64,000 nt of DNA from Burkholderiaceae bacterium (GCA_016710525.1 JADJVQ010000023.1:1-64000); one strand, 5' to 3'. Numbered from the stretch's first letter, positions 9,819 through 18,331 are shown. Notes: generated by a model from the sequence alone, not told the origin. Numbers and translations: made by a program.

Positions 9819-10331
9819 TCAGGCCTTGCCCTTGAGTTCATCGAGGAGCGCGTCGATCTTGTCGGCGCTCATGAAGCTGCACATGCGCTGGTTGTTGACC
9901 ATCAGCACCGGCGCGTCGCCACAGGCGCCCTGGCACTCGCTCTCCTTGAGCGTGAACAGGCCGTCCGCAGTGGTTTCGTTGTAGTCGACGCCCAGCTTGG
10001 CCTTGATGTACTCGCCGGCCTTGGTTCCGTCGCGCAGCGCGCAGGGCAGGCAGGTGCATACCGCCAGCTTGAACTTGCCCACCGGCTGGGTGTCGTACAT
10101 GTTGTAGAACGTGGCCACCTCGTGGACCGCGATCGGCGCCATGCCCAGCACCCGCGCCACATCCTCGATGACCTCGGGCGAAGTCCAGCCGACCTCCCGC
10201 TGCGCGATGGCCAGCGCCGCCATCACGGCAGACTGCTTCTGGTCGGCCGGAAACTTGGCGATTTCGCGGTCGATACTCGCGTACGCCGACTCGGACAACA
10301 ACCGGATCGTTTGGGGGACGGCACTCATCAT
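9819..10331 (-). CDS. nuoE: NADH-quinone oxidoreductase subunit E (NuoE)
   Basis: Thioredoxin-fold [2Fe-2S] subunit that pairs with NuoF (170 aa, normal length). Cluster N1a ligands are visible as VCTCLPC and ECQGACGDAP. Two ATG codons in tandem at 10331 and 10328 could both serve as start. Sits between nuoD (49-bp gap) and nuoF (10-bp gap). Confidence 0.96.
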   Translation of the reverse strand: MMSAVPQTIRLLSESAYASIDREIAKFPADQKQSAVMAALAIAQREVGWTSPEVIEDVARVLGMAPIAVHEVATFYNMYDTQPVGKFKLAVCTCLPCALRDGTKAGEYIKAKLGVDYNETTADGLFTLKESECQGACGDAPVLMVNNQRMCSFMSADKIDALLDELKGKA

Positions 10332-10379
10332 GAATTCCAGGGCATGGCGAAGGGAGTCGCGTGGTGGGTCGCGTCGGCG

Positions 10380-11633
10380 TCAGCGGTCGATTTCGCCGAA
10401 CACGATGTCCTGCGTGCCGATGATCGTGACGACGTCCGCGATCATGTGGCCGCGCGACATCTCGTCGAGCCCTTGCAGGTGGGCATAACCGGGCGCCCTG
10501 ATCTTCAGGCGATACGGCTTGTTGGCGCCATCGGACACCAGGTAGATGCCGAACTCGCCCTTCGGGTGCTCGATGCCGGCATAACACTCGCCGGCCGGCA
10601 CATGGAAACCCTCGGTGAAGAGCTTGAAGTGGTGAATCAGGTCTTCCATGTTGGTCTTCATGCCGACCCGCGCGGGCGGCGAGACCTTGTGGTTGTCGGA
10701 CATGACCGGGCCCGGATGATTGCGCAGCCACTCGACGCACTGGCGCACGATCCGGTTGCTCTGGCGCATTTCTTCGATGCGCACGAGGTAACGGTCGTAG
10801 CAGTCGCCGTTGCGCCCCACCGGAATGTCGAAGTCCATCAGGTCATACACTTCGTAGGGCTGGGTCTTGCGCAGATCCCAGGCCAGGCCGGAACCGCGCA
10901 CCATCGGGCCGGTGAAGCCCAGCGCCTTGGCGCGCTCGGGCGTGACCACGCCGATGCCCACCAGGCGCTGCTTCCAGATTCGGTTGTCGGTCAGCAGGGT
11001 TTCGTATTCGTCGACGCAGCCCGGAAACCGATTGGTGAACGCCTCGATGAAATCGAGCAGCGAGCCCTCGCGGTCGCGGTTGTATTCGCGGATCGAGGCA
11101 TCGTTGCGCAACTTGGTCTCGCGCAGACGAGGCATCTGCTCGGGCAGGTCGCGATAGACGCCACCGGGCCGGTAGTACGCCGCGTGCATCCGCGCACCCG
11201 ACACCGCCTCGTAGCAGTCCATCAGGTCCTCGCGTTCGCGGAAGGCGTACAGGAACACCGCCATCGCGCCCACGTCCAGACCATGCGCACCGATCCACAG
11301 CAGATGATTCAGGATGCGCGTGATCTCGTCGAACATCACGCGGATGTACTGCGCCCGAAGCGGCACTTCGACCCCGAGCAGCTTCTCGATGGCCATCACA
11401 TAGGCGTGCTCGTTGCACATCATCGACACGTAGTCGAGGCGGTCCATGTACGGCACGCTCTGCAGGTACGTGCGGGTTTCGGCCAGCTTCTCGGTGCCCC
11501 GGTGCAGCAGGCCGATGTGCGGGTCGGCGCGCTGCACGACCTCGCCGTCGAGCTCGAGCACGAGGCGCAGCACGCCGTGCGCAGCCGGATGCTGCGGTCC
11601 AAAATTCAGCGTGTAGTTCTTGATTTCAGCCAT
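10380..11633 (-). CDS. nuoD: NADH-quinone oxidoreductase subunit D (NuoD)
   Basis: 49-kDa-type subunit lining the quinone site, 417 aa. Starts MAEIKNYTLNFGPQHPAAHG and contains the conserved GLLHRGTEKL and DYVSMMCNEHAY segments; the C-terminus ends in the typical DIVFGEIDR. The ATG at 11633 has a good ribosome-binding sequence (GAGGT, 7 nt upstream), which identifies it as the real start. A second copy of the first eleven codons lies 100 bp upstream (see the mini-ORF entry). Confidence 0.97.
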   Translation of the reverse strand: MAEIKNYTLNFGPQHPAAHGVLRLVLELDGEVVQRADPHIGLLHRGTEKLAETRTYLQSVPYMDRLDYVSMMCNEHAYVMAIEKLLGVEVPLRAQYIRVMFDEITRILNHLLWIGAHGLDVGAMAVFLYAFREREDLMDCYEAVSGARMHAAYYRPGGVYRDLPEQMPRLRETKLRNDASIREYNRDREGSLLDFIEAFTNRFPGCVDEYETLLTDNRIWKQRLVGIGVVTPERAKALGFTGPMVRGSGLAWDLRKTQPYEVYDLMDFDIPVGRNGDCYDRYLVRIEEMRQSNRIVRQCVEWLRNHPGPVMSDNHKVSPPARVGMKTNMEDLIHHFKLFTEGFHVPAGECYAGIEHPKGEFGIYLVSDGANKPYRLKIRAPGYAHLQGLDEMSRGHMIADVVTIIGTQDIVFGEIDR

Positions 11634-11733
11634 TCGCACCTCGGATGGCAGCGCGCGCGCTGAATTTCGGAGGCAAGCGCACCGCCTGCCGGCCGGAACT
11701 AAAGTTCAATGTGTAGTTCTTGATTTCAGCCAT
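11626..11733 (-). other. Duplicated nuoD start forming a 35-residue mini-ORF in the nuoC–nuoD gap
   Basis: Reading leftward from 11733 the DNA repeats the first eleven codons of nuoD (MAEIKNYTLNF), differing from the real copy at three third or first codon positions (ACA/ACG, TTG/CTG, AAC/AAT), all synonymous. After those codons the frame diverges into an unrelated Arg/Gly-rich tail and stops at 11626–11628, the TGA sitting inside the sequence ATGGCTGA that starts real nuoD. No convincing ribosome-binding sequence precedes the first copy, whereas the real start has one. It may be a decayed partial duplication or a translated leader peptide coupled to nuoD; sequence alone does not decide. Confidence 0.7.
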
Positions 11734-11750
11734 GATGTCAGGCGAAGGGC

Positions 11751-12347
11751 TCAGCGCCCGGTGCCGTATCCTTCCTCGCGGATCACGCGCGGCACGTTCT
11801 CGCGCGGCTCGATGGAAACCGGCTGGTAGACCACCCGCTTTTGCTCCGGGTCGTAGCGCATCTCGACGTAACCGGACACCGGAAAATCCTTGCGGAACGG
11901 ATGACCGACAAAGCCGTAGTCGGTGAGGATGCGCCGAAGGTCGGTGTGCCCCTCATAGACAATGCCCAGCAGATCGAATGACTCGCGCTCGAACCAGTTG
12001 GCGGCCGGCCAGATCTCGGTGAGCGAGGGCATCACCGGATAATCGTCATCCGCACAAAACGCGCGGACGCGCAGGCGCTGGTTGCACTCCACCGAGAGCA
12101 GGTGCACGACGGAGGCGAACCGCGACCCCTGGTGCGCACCGTCGCCGTATTCGAGGTAGTCAAGCCCGCAGACATCGATCAGGGTATCGAAGCGCAGCCC
12201 CGGCGCGTCGCGCAGCAGCACGGCGACCGCGAGTAGTTCGGCAGGGGCGACTTCGATGGTGATCTCGCCGAGCCGCTCGACCGTCTTGGCGGCGCGCGCG
12301 CCCAGCGTCGCGTCCAGCGTGTTCCGTAGCGTTTCTAGTCGGGTCAT
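11751..12347 (-). CDS. nuoC: NADH-quinone oxidoreductase subunit C (NuoC)
   Basis: 30-kDa-type peripheral subunit, 198 aa, separate from NuoD as in betaproteobacteria (fused in E. coli). Signature region ESFDLLGIVYEGHTDLRRIL followed by DYGFVGHPFRKDFP is intact and it ends in GYGTGR. The frame extends upstream into nuoB, but the ATG at 12347 (MTRLETLRNTL) follows the nuoB stop by 7 bp with a GAGAT just ahead. The unusually long gap to nuoD (117 bp) contains the duplicated nuoD start. Confidence 0.96.
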   Translation of the reverse strand: MTRLETLRNTLDATLGARAAKTVERLGEITIEVAPAELLAVAVLLRDAPGLRFDTLIDVCGLDYLEYGDGAHQGSRFASVVHLLSVECNQRLRVRAFCADDDYPVMPSLTEIWPAANWFERESFDLLGIVYEGHTDLRRILTDYGFVGHPFRKDFPVSGYVEMRYDPEQKRVVYQPVSIEPRENVPRVIREEGYGTGR

Positions 12348-12354
12348 CGGGATC

Positions 12355-12831
12355 TCAGCGGGCAATCGTGCTGGTGCGCTTGATCTTGTTCTGCAACTGG
12401 ATGATTCCGTAGATCAGCGCTTCGGCGGTGGGCGGGCAGCCCGGCACGTAGACATCGACCGGCACGATGCGGTCGCAGCCACGCACCACCGAGTACGAGT
12501 AGTGGTAGTAGCCGCCGCCATTGGCGCACGAGCCCATCGACAGCACCCAGCGCGGCTCGGCCATCTGGTCGTAGACCTTGCGCAGGGCGGGCGCCATCTT
12601 GTTGCACAGCGTGCCGGCCACGATCATGAGATCGGAGTGCCGCGGACTGGGCCGGAACACCACACCGAACCGGTCGAGGTCGTAGCGTGCGGCGCCTGCG
12701 TGCATCATTTCGACGGCACAACAGGCCAGGCCGAATGTCATGGGCCAGAGGGACCCGGTCCGGGTCCAGTTCACCAGTTTGTCGAGCTGGGTGGTGACGA
12801 ATCCCTCACCCAAGACACCTTCAATGCTCAT
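12355..12831 (-). CDS. nuoB: NADH-quinone oxidoreductase subunit B (NuoB)
   Basis: PSST-type subunit holding the terminal cluster N2 that reduces quinone (158 aa). The adjacent cysteines (GLACCAVEMM), GSCANGGG and VPGCPPTAEAL supply the four cluster ligands and are intact. ATG at 12831; 42 bp downstream of nuoA. Confidence 0.98.
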   Translation of the reverse strand: MSIEGVLGEGFVTTQLDKLVNWTRTGSLWPMTFGLACCAVEMMHAGAARYDLDRFGVVFRPSPRHSDLMIVAGTLCNKMAPALRKVYDQMAEPRWVLSMGSCANGGGYYHYSYSVVRGCDRIVPVDVYVPGCPPTAEALIYGIIQLQNKIKRTSTIAR

Positions 12832-12873
12832 GCGTGCTGCTCCGAGCCGAAAACGATCGGCACCCGACGGGAG

Positions 12874-13233
12874 TCATTCCCAATCGAGCGCACCCTTCAT
12901 CCATTCGTAGACGAATCCGACCACCAGGATGGCCAGGAAAATCATCATGGCCGCGAATCCGAAAAACCCGATCGTGTCGAGCGACACCGCCCACGGAAAC
13001 AGGAAGGCGATCTCGAGATCGAACAGGATGAACAGGATCGCGACCAGGTAGTAGCGAACGTCGAACTTCATGCGCGCATCTTCGAAGGGCTCGAAGCCGC
13101 ACTCATACGGCGAAAGCTTTTCGGTATCGGGCCGCGAAGGCCCGAGAAGCTTGCCGATGACCAGAGGTCCGACCCCGACGGCGGTGCCGACAAGGATGAA
13201 CAGCAGTACCGGCAGATATTGGTCGAGGCTCAC
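12874..13233 (-). CDS. nuoA: NADH-quinone oxidoreductase subunit A (NuoA)
   Basis: First gene of the complex I operon; a three-helix membrane subunit. Core motifs PYECGFEPFEDARMKFDVRY and FLFPWAV are present and it ends in the typical GALDWE. The GTG at 13233 (giving about 119 aa, the usual length) is chosen because AGG lies 7 nt ahead and homologues begin here; an in-frame ATG at 13257 would add eight residues but has no ribosome-binding sequence. Confidence 0.94.
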   Translation of the reverse strand: MSLDQYLPVLLFILVGTAVGVGPLVIGKLLGPSRPDTEKLSPYECGFEPFEDARMKFDVRYYLVAILFILFDLEIAFLFPWAVSLDTIGFFGFAAMMIFLAILVVGFVYEWMKGALDWE

Positions 13234-13346
13234 AGGATGACCTGATCCGGGAGACATCCGAGCGCGACGCTGATCGGGAAACGTGGCACCTGCGAGGCAG
13301 ATACCCGGCTCCCGGCTGCATGACCCGCACCCGGGTTGGTTGTTGA

Positions 13347-13431
13347 TGGTGCCGACGGCGAGACTCGAACTCGCACAGCTTTCGCCACTACCCCCTCAAG
13401 ATAGCGTGTCTACCAATTTCACCACGTCGGC
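13347..13431 (-). tRNA. tRNA-Leu (anticodon GAG)
   Basis: 85-nt tRNA with an encoded 3' CCA (13347–13349). The acceptor stem GCCGACG pairs with CGTCGGC, the D-arm carries TGGTGAAATTGGTAGACAC, and the anticodon arm CTATC-TTGAGGG-GGTAG places GAG at 34–36. The T-arm reads GAGTTCGAGTCTC. The long variable arm is that of class II leucine tRNAs. It sits between secG and nuoA on the same strand, about 114 bp before nuoA, so it may share transcripts with either. Confidence 0.97.
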
Positions 13432-13479
13432 ACGCGGAACACGGAAGCGCCCTAAGACACTACCGCCAAGCCCAGTATT

Positions 13480-13998
13480 CTACTTCGGAATACCGGTCGG
13501 TTGGTCGCTTTTTTGCGGCACTGCATCACCGCTTTTCACGGTTGCGGAACCGGCCGGCGCAGCTGCCGGCGCCGGCGCTGCGACGCCAGGCACGCCAGTC
13601 GGCGCGCCGGACGCAGGCGCCGCACCGGGCGCCGCCGCACCACCTGGCGCCGGCGCCGATCCGCAGGCTGGCGCAGAACCCGGCAGCGTGGGCACGCCCC
13701 CCGTAGATGCCGGCGCCGTACTGGCCGGCTGCTCCATGATGCTCTTGGGCGCGCTCGCCCGGGTATTGGCCAGATAGGACAGCGCCAGCGTGCTGACGAA
13801 GAACACGGTCGCCATGCCCGCGGTCAGACGCGACAGGAAATTGGCTGACCCGGTGGCCCCGAACAGGCTGCCCGAGGCGCCCGATCCGAAGGCCGCGCCC
13901 ATGTCGGCTCCTTTGCCATGCTGCAGCAGGACCAGCACGATCACGCCGATGGCGCTGAGAACCTGGGCGACCAGGACGAACGAATGCAAGATACTCAT
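13480..13998 (-). CDS. secG: Preprotein translocase subunit SecG
   Basis: Two-helix accessory subunit of the SecYEG channel (172 aa). The first helix and cytoplasmic loop (VLLQHGKGADMGAAFGSG, then SLFGATGSANFLSR) and second helix are typical. The tail after about residue 95 is long and made almost only of Ala, Pro and Gly, a low-complexity extension seen in many Burkholderiales SecG proteins. The ATG at 13998 has a strong AAGGTGG ribosome-binding sequence; the frame is open 19 codons further upstream but overlaps tpiA. Confidence 0.95.
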   Translation of the reverse strand: MSILHSFVLVAQVLSAIGVIVLVLLQHGKGADMGAAFGSGASGSLFGATGSANFLSRLTAGMATVFFVSTLALSYLANTRASAPKSIMEQPASTAPASTGGVPTLPGSAPACGSAPAPGGAAAPGAAPASGAPTGVPGVAAPAPAAAPAGSATVKSGDAVPQKSDQPTGIPK

Positions 13999-14008
13999 CG
14001 AAACCACC

Positions 14009-14776
14009 TTACGCGAGCGCCGCCGAACGGCAGATCGCAACGAATTCTTCGGCAACCAGGGACGCCCCGCCGATCAGGCCGCCGTCGATATCGGGCATCA
14101 CGAACAGGCTGGGCGCGCTGGCCGGCTTGACGCTGCCGCCATACAGGATGCGCACACGCGCCGCATCCGCGCCGGCCTGCGCCAGACGGGAGCGGATGAA
14201 TACATGGGCCGCCTGGGCCTGTTCGGGCGAGGCGGTACGCCCGGTGCCGATCGCCCAGACGGGCTCGTAGGCCACCACGAACCGGTCGACCCGCACGCCC
14301 GAGGTGAATCGCGCCAGTGCGTCGATCTGCGCAGCCAGGACGGACTCGGTCCGATCGGACTCCCGGTCTTCCAGAGTCTCGCCGACGCACACGATCACGC
14401 CGATATCCTGGGCCAGGGCCCGCTCGGCCTTGTGGGCGATGAGATCGTCGGTTTCACCCAGCAGGGTGCGCCGCTCGGAGTGACCGACGATGACCCAGCG
14501 GCAGCCCAGATCGCGCAGCATCGAGGCCGACACTTCGCCGGTGAAGGCTCCGTTCTCGAACGACGCCACATCCTGGGCACCCCAGGCCATTTCGGTGTCG
14601 CCCAGCCAGGCGGAGGCCTGCCCCAGGTACGGGTACGGCGGCGCGATCGCAACCTCGACCTGCGAGAGCAAGGAGCGATCGATGCTGGCCCGCAGGGCGG
14701 TGAAAAGATGTTCATTGGCGATCAGATCGCCATTCATCTTCCAGTTGCCGACCACGAAGGGTTTGCGAGTCTTCAT
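14009..14776 (-). CDS. tpiA: Triosephosphate isomerase
   Basis: Interconverts dihydroxyacetone phosphate and glyceraldehyde-3-phosphate in glycolysis and gluconeogenesis; cytosolic, 255 aa. Catalytic residues are all visible: Lys13 in FVVGNWKMNG, His99 in VIVGHSERR and Glu171 in VVAYEPVWAIGTGR, plus the phosphate-binding LYGGSVKP. First gene of a tpiA–secG(–tRNA-Leu) unit, driven by a good sigma-70 promoter about 25 nt upstream of its ATG. A GTG two codons before the chosen ATG is an alternative start. Confidence 0.97.
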   Translation of the reverse strand: MKTRKPFVVGNWKMNGDLIANEHLFTALRASIDRSLLSQVEVAIAPPYPYLGQASAWLGDTEMAWGAQDVASFENGAFTGEVSASMLRDLGCRWVIVGHSERRTLLGETDDLIAHKAERALAQDIGVIVCVGETLEDRESDRTESVLAAQIDALARFTSGVRVDRFVVAYEPVWAIGTGRTASPEQAQAAHVFIRSRLAQAGADAARVRILYGGSVKPASAPSLFVMPDIDGGLIGGASLVAEEFVAICRSAALA

Positions 14777-14807
14777 GCGCACGGCGGCTTTCTGAGGTAA
14801 ACCCGCG

Positions 14808-14837
14808 ATTCTAGTGCTTGCATTGCGATCGCGTCAA
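14808..14837 (-). promoter_or_regulatory. Sigma-70 promoter of tpiA–secG
   Basis: On the minus strand TTGACG (14837–14832) and TAGAAT (14813–14808) are separated by 18 bp, close to consensus. It predicts a start near 14801 and a short 5' leader of about 25 nt before tpiA. Confidence 0.7.
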
Positions 14838-14862
14838 TTCGACGCCGCGATCGGCGCGCACA

Positions 14863-15720
14863 CTATTTCGGGTCGGGTGGATCGGCGTCGGTCGCGCCGG
14901 CGGCAGCCGTTTCGCGCCAGGGGGCAGCACGGCCGGATTTCAGGCGCCAGGCCCAGACCACATATCCGGACAATCCATACAGGACGAACAGCGAGAACAG
15001 CACCACCGGCGGATCGCTGGACACCAGCACGAAGGCCAGCACCACGCCGATCACGAAGATGAAGGGCACGCTGCGCCGCAGGTTGATGTCCTTGAAACTG
15101 TAGAACGGGGCGTTCGAAACCATGGTCACCCCGGCATACACGGTGAACACCCAGGCCACCCAGGCGAGGTCCTTGGGCGATGCCGTGATCCATTTGGTTT
15201 CGCGCAGGTCGGTGACGATCCAGATCAGCCCCATCACCATGGCGGCCGCAGCCGGGCTGGGCATGCCCTGGAAGTAACGCTTGTCGACCACGCCGATGTT
15301 GGCATTGAAGCGGGCCAGCCGCAGCGCAGCCCCGGCGCAATACACGAACGCGGCCAGCCAGCCCCATTTGCCCAGGCCGCGCAATGTCCATTCGTACATG
15401 ATCAGCGCTGGCGCGGCGCCGAACGAGACCATGTCGGACAGGCTGTCGTATTGCTCGCCGAAGGCGCTCTGGGTATTGGTCAGCCGCGCCACGCGGCCAT
15501 CGAGACTGTCCAGCAGCATCGCCAGGAATGTCGCCATCGCGGCATGGTCGAAGCGCGCATTCATCGCCTGGACGATCGCATAGAAGCCGCAGAACAGCGA
15601 CGCGGTCGTAAACGCGTTGGGCAGCAGGTAGATGCCGCGCGCGCGGCGCGGCGCGGCCTCGCCGGCTGCCACCGGCCGGGCAGCCCGCAGCGCGCGGAAT
15701 CGACGTCGCTTGGGTTCCAT
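14863..15720 (-). CDS. pssA: CDP-diacylglycerol–serine O-phosphatidyltransferase
   Basis: Makes phosphatidylserine, precursor of phosphatidylethanolamine, in the inner membrane (285 aa). The CDP-alcohol phosphotransferase motif DGxxAR…GxxxDxxxD is visible as LDSLDGRVARL followed by GEQYDSLSDMVSFG. Several hydrophobic helices follow, and the C-terminus is hydrophilic. The frame is open 59 codons upstream, but the ATG at 15720 (MEPKRRRFRAL) gives the family-like basic N-terminus. In many Burkholderiales psd lies directly upstream between ilvC and pssA; here an oxygenase occupies that place. Confidence 0.95.
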   Translation of the reverse strand: MEPKRRRFRALRAARPVAAGEAAPRRARGIYLLPNAFTTASLFCGFYAIVQAMNARFDHAAMATFLAMLLDSLDGRVARLTNTQSAFGEQYDSLSDMVSFGAAPALIMYEWTLRGLGKWGWLAAFVYCAGAALRLARFNANIGVVDKRYFQGMPSPAAAAMVMGLIWIVTDLRETKWITASPKDLAWVAWVFTVYAGVTMVSNAPFYSFKDINLRRSVPFIFVIGVVLAFVLVSSDPPVVLFSLFVLYGLSGYVVWAWRLKSGRAAPWRETAAAGATDADPPDPK

Positions 15721-15787
15721 CAATGGGATCAGCGCATGCCGCGCGGCAAACGCCACGGGCGCCGCCCGGCACGACCGGAGCGGCAGT

Positions 15788-16666
15788 TCATCGCTGGTAC
15801 GCCCCTTGGCGCAGCCACTTGGTGGCAATCCATTTTTCGCCTTGAACGACCGGAACGCCCGCATGCAGACAGCGCGCGTCGAGCTCGCCGGCCGCATTGA
15901 GGTATTCGAAGTACAAGGCGCTGCCGCGGCGCGGCTTCACATCGAGCGAGAGCTCCGGAAAGCGCGTTTCGCCGCCTTCGGTGACGTTGTTCAGATAGAT
16001 CACGAAGGTGGCGATGCGCTGCCCGCCCGCGCGCATGACCTCGGCGCTGCCGGGATCAGTGGGATCGAAGTAGTCGTGGTGGGCCAGGTACTCATTGCCG
16101 GGCTTGTAGTACAGGATCTGCAGCGGCTCGCCGTTTTCGATCGGCAGGCCGGTGAGCGCGGCGATGCGCTGCTCGATGCGGGCCACGATCGCGTTCTCGC
16201 CACGCTCGAAATGGGTGCCGGCGCTGGTGCGCACCGCGCTGATCTGGTCGCCGCCGGTTGCACGGTCGACCACCGACGATCGGGTGACCTTGCCGGCCGA
16301 CAGCGAGATGAGCTTCTCGCATTCCTGTTCGGTGAGCAGGTCCTGGATGAGCGCGACGTTGGGATCGGCCAGCGTGAATCCGATGCCGATCTCGCGGTCG
16401 CCGGCCCGGACCGTGCTGTGCGCCGGCAGGCGGATGGGATCGGCCTTGTAGCCGCTCAGCATCTGGGGCGCCTGCTGCTGCACGCGTTCGGTCATCGAAC
16501 GCACGACCGAGATCGCCACCCGGGCGTAGTGCTCCTGAAAGCCGTTGTCGCGCATGACGCTGAGCATGTCGGCATCGGTGCAGCCGCGCACCACGTTGCC
16601 GGCAAGCCAGTCCTGCCACTCGGGCGCCAGACGGGGAATCGGGGGAGGATCAAGTACCGCACTCAT
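15788..16666 (-). CDS. 2-oxoglutarate/Fe(II) dioxygenase, prolyl-4-hydroxylase type
   Basis: 292-aa protein whose C-terminal two-thirds is a double-stranded beta-helix of the prolyl 4-hydroxylase family. Iron ligands are His196 and Asp198 (HHD in NEYLAHHDYFDP) and His268 (CLHAGVPV); Lys278 (GEKWIATKWLR) should bind 2-oxoglutarate. The N-terminal ~90 residues are a helical extension of unknown role. No signal peptide, so a cytosolic substrate is likely, for example a ribosomal or translation protein as for other bacterial P4H-type enzymes; the actual substrate cannot be told. It stands alone between pssA and ilvC, same strand, with gaps of 67 and 106 bp. Confidence 0.9.
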   Translation of the reverse strand: MSAVLDPPPIPRLAPEWQDWLAGNVVRGCTDADMLSVMRDNGFQEHYARVAISVVRSMTERVQQQAPQMLSGYKADPIRLPAHSTVRAGDREIGIGFTLADPNVALIQDLLTEQECEKLISLSAGKVTRSSVVDRATGGDQISAVRTSAGTHFERGENAIVARIEQRIAALTGLPIENGEPLQILYYKPGNEYLAHHDYFDPTDPGSAEVMRAGGQRIATFVIYLNNVTEGGETRFPELSLDVKPRRGSALYFEYLNAAGELDARCLHAGVPVVQGEKWIATKWLRQGAYQR

Positions 16667-16772
16667 GGCGCGAAGTATAGCCTTGCGGGCTGCCCGGCGG
16701 CTGGGCCCGGGGGCCCGCCGCCGAGATGCGGCCGGGCGCGCGGGCAGCGCGCGCGCACCGGGCGCCGGCCGA

Positions 16773-17789
16773 TCAGTTGCGGGTCTTGTCGACCAGCTTG
16801 TTGGCCTTGATCCAGGGCATCATCGCGCGCAGCTGCTCGCCGACGACCTCGATCTGGTGCTCGCCCATCAGGCGGCGGCGCGACAGCAGCGTCGGCGCGC
16901 CCGCGCGGTTCTCGAGGATGAACTGCTTGGCGTACTCGCCGGTCTGGATCGTCTTGAGCGCTTCGCGCATGGCTTCGCGCGTCGCCTCGGTGATCACCTT
17001 CGGGCCGGTCACGTACTCGCCGAACTCCGCGTTGTTGGAGATCGAGTAGTTCATGTTGGCGATGCCGCCCTCATAGATGAGGTCGACGATGAGCTTGAGC
17101 TCGTGCAGGCACTCGAAGTAGGCCATCTCGGGGGCGTAGCCCGCCTCGACCAGCACCTCGAAACCCATCTTGATCAGCTCGACCGTGCCGCCGCACAGCA
17201 CCGTCTGCTCGCCGAACAGGTCGGTTTCGGTCTCTTCGCGGAAGTTGGTCTCGATGATGCCGGCGCGCCCGCCACCGATCGCGCAGGCGTACGACAGCGC
17301 CATGTCGCGCGCCATCTTGGAGGTGTCCTGATGAATGGCGACCAGCATCGGCACGCCGCCGCCGCCGGCGTAGGTGGAACGCACGGTGTGGCCGGGGGCC
17401 TTGGGCGCGATCATCACCACGTCGAGGTCTTCGCGCGGCATCACCTGGCCGTAGTGCACGTTGAAGCCGTGCGCAAACGCCAGCGTGGCGCCCTTCTTGA
17501 TGTTGGGCTCGATCTCGTCGCGATACGCCGCACCGATGTGCTCGTCGGGCATCAGCATCATGACGAAGTCGGCGCCTTTGACGGCGTCGGCGATCTCGGC
17601 GACCTTCAGGCCGGCCTTCTTGACCTTGTCCCACGACGGGCCGCCCTTGCGCACGCCGACGACGACCTTGCCACCCGAATCGTTCAGGTTCTGCGCATGG
17701 GCGTGGCCCTGCGAGCCATACCCGATGATCGCGACCTTCTTGCCCTTGATCAGCTTCAGGTCACAGTCTTTGTCGTAGAAAACCTTCAT
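16773..17789 (-). CDS. ilvC: Ketol-acid reductoisomerase (NADP+)
   Basis: Second step of valine and isoleucine synthesis: Mg-dependent alkyl migration and NADPH reduction of acetohydroxy acids. 338 aa, the short class I form. Rossmann motif GYGSQGHAHAQNL, the metal-binding acidic residues (Asp and Glu in EETETDLFGEQ) and the C-terminal knotted domain are present. A strong AGGAG sequence precedes the ATG at 17789. Third gene of the ilvB–ilvN–ilvC unit, 37 bp after ilvN. Confidence 0.97.
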   Translation of the reverse strand: MKVFYDKDCDLKLIKGKKVAIIGYGSQGHAHAQNLNDSGGKVVVGVRKGGPSWDKVKKAGLKVAEIADAVKGADFVMMLMPDEHIGAAYRDEIEPNIKKGATLAFAHGFNVHYGQVMPREDLDVVMIAPKAPGHTVRSTYAGGGGVPMLVAIHQDTSKMARDMALSYACAIGGGRAGIIETNFREETETDLFGEQTVLCGGTVELIKMGFEVLVEAGYAPEMAYFECLHELKLIVDLIYEGGIANMNYSISNNAEFGEYVTGPKVITEATREAMREALKTIQTGEYAKQFILENRAGAPTLLSRRRLMGEHQIEVVGEQLRAMMPWIKANKLVDKTRN

Positions 17790-17826
17790 GTTGTTCCTCT
17801 CCTCTTGAATGACGATGCGATGGCTC

Positions 17827-18318
17827 TCAGGCCTTCAATACCCGTTCACCGCGGGCGATGCCCGAGGCGCCGGTACGGACTGTTTCAAGGATCGCCGCGC
17901 GATCGAGCGCGTCGATGAATGCATCGAGCTTGGTGCCGTCACCGGTCAGCTCGATCGTGTACGACTTGTCGGTGACGTCGATGACCCGGCCGCGGAAGAT
18001 GTCGGCCATCCGCTTGATCTCCTCGCGCTCCTTGCCGACCGCGCGCACCTTGATCAGCATCAGCTCGCGCTCGATGTAGGCGCTCTCGGTCAGGTCGACG
18101 ACCTTGACGACGTCGATCAGCCGGTTCAGGTGCTTGGTGATCTGTTCGATCACGTCGTCCGAACCGGTGGTGACGATGGTCAGACGCGACAGCGACTTGT
18201 CTTCGGTCGGCGCGACGGTGAGGGTCTCGATGTTGTAGCCCCGCGCCGAGAACAGACCGACCACACGCGACAGCGCGCCGGGTTCGTTCTCGAGGAGGAT
18301 CGAAATGATGTGTCTCAT
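17827..18318 (-). CDS. ilvN: Acetolactate synthase small (regulatory) subunit
   Basis: 163-aa regulatory partner of acetolactate synthase. N-terminal ACT domain (ISILLENEPGALSRVVGLFS) binds valine for feedback control; the C-terminal domain (GKEREEIKRMADIFRGRVID) is also typical. ATG at 18318 with GGAGG 7 nt upstream, 13 bp after ilvB. Often named ilvH in this group; the two symbols are interchangeable here. Confidence 0.96.
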   Translation of the reverse strand: MRHIISILLENEPGALSRVVGLFSARGYNIETLTVAPTEDKSLSRLTIVTTGSDDVIEQITKHLNRLIDVVKVVDLTESAYIERELMLIKVRAVGKEREEIKRMADIFRGRVIDVTDKSYTIELTGDGTKLDAFIDALDRAAILETVRTGASGIARGERVLKA

Positions 18319-18331
18319 TTGGGCCTCCGGC

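Noticed and set aside
5780..9835. 1351-residue open frame on the plus strand across nuoG–nuoE
   Set aside because: Antisense shadow of high-GC coding DNA: low complexity, His/Arg/Gly-rich, no recognisable domain, and the opposite strand encodes intact complex I subunits.
11731..11733. Upstream ATG as the true nuoD start
   Set aside because: The frame from it stops before nuoD proper and it lacks a ribosome-binding sequence, whereas 11633 has GAGGT at the right distance.
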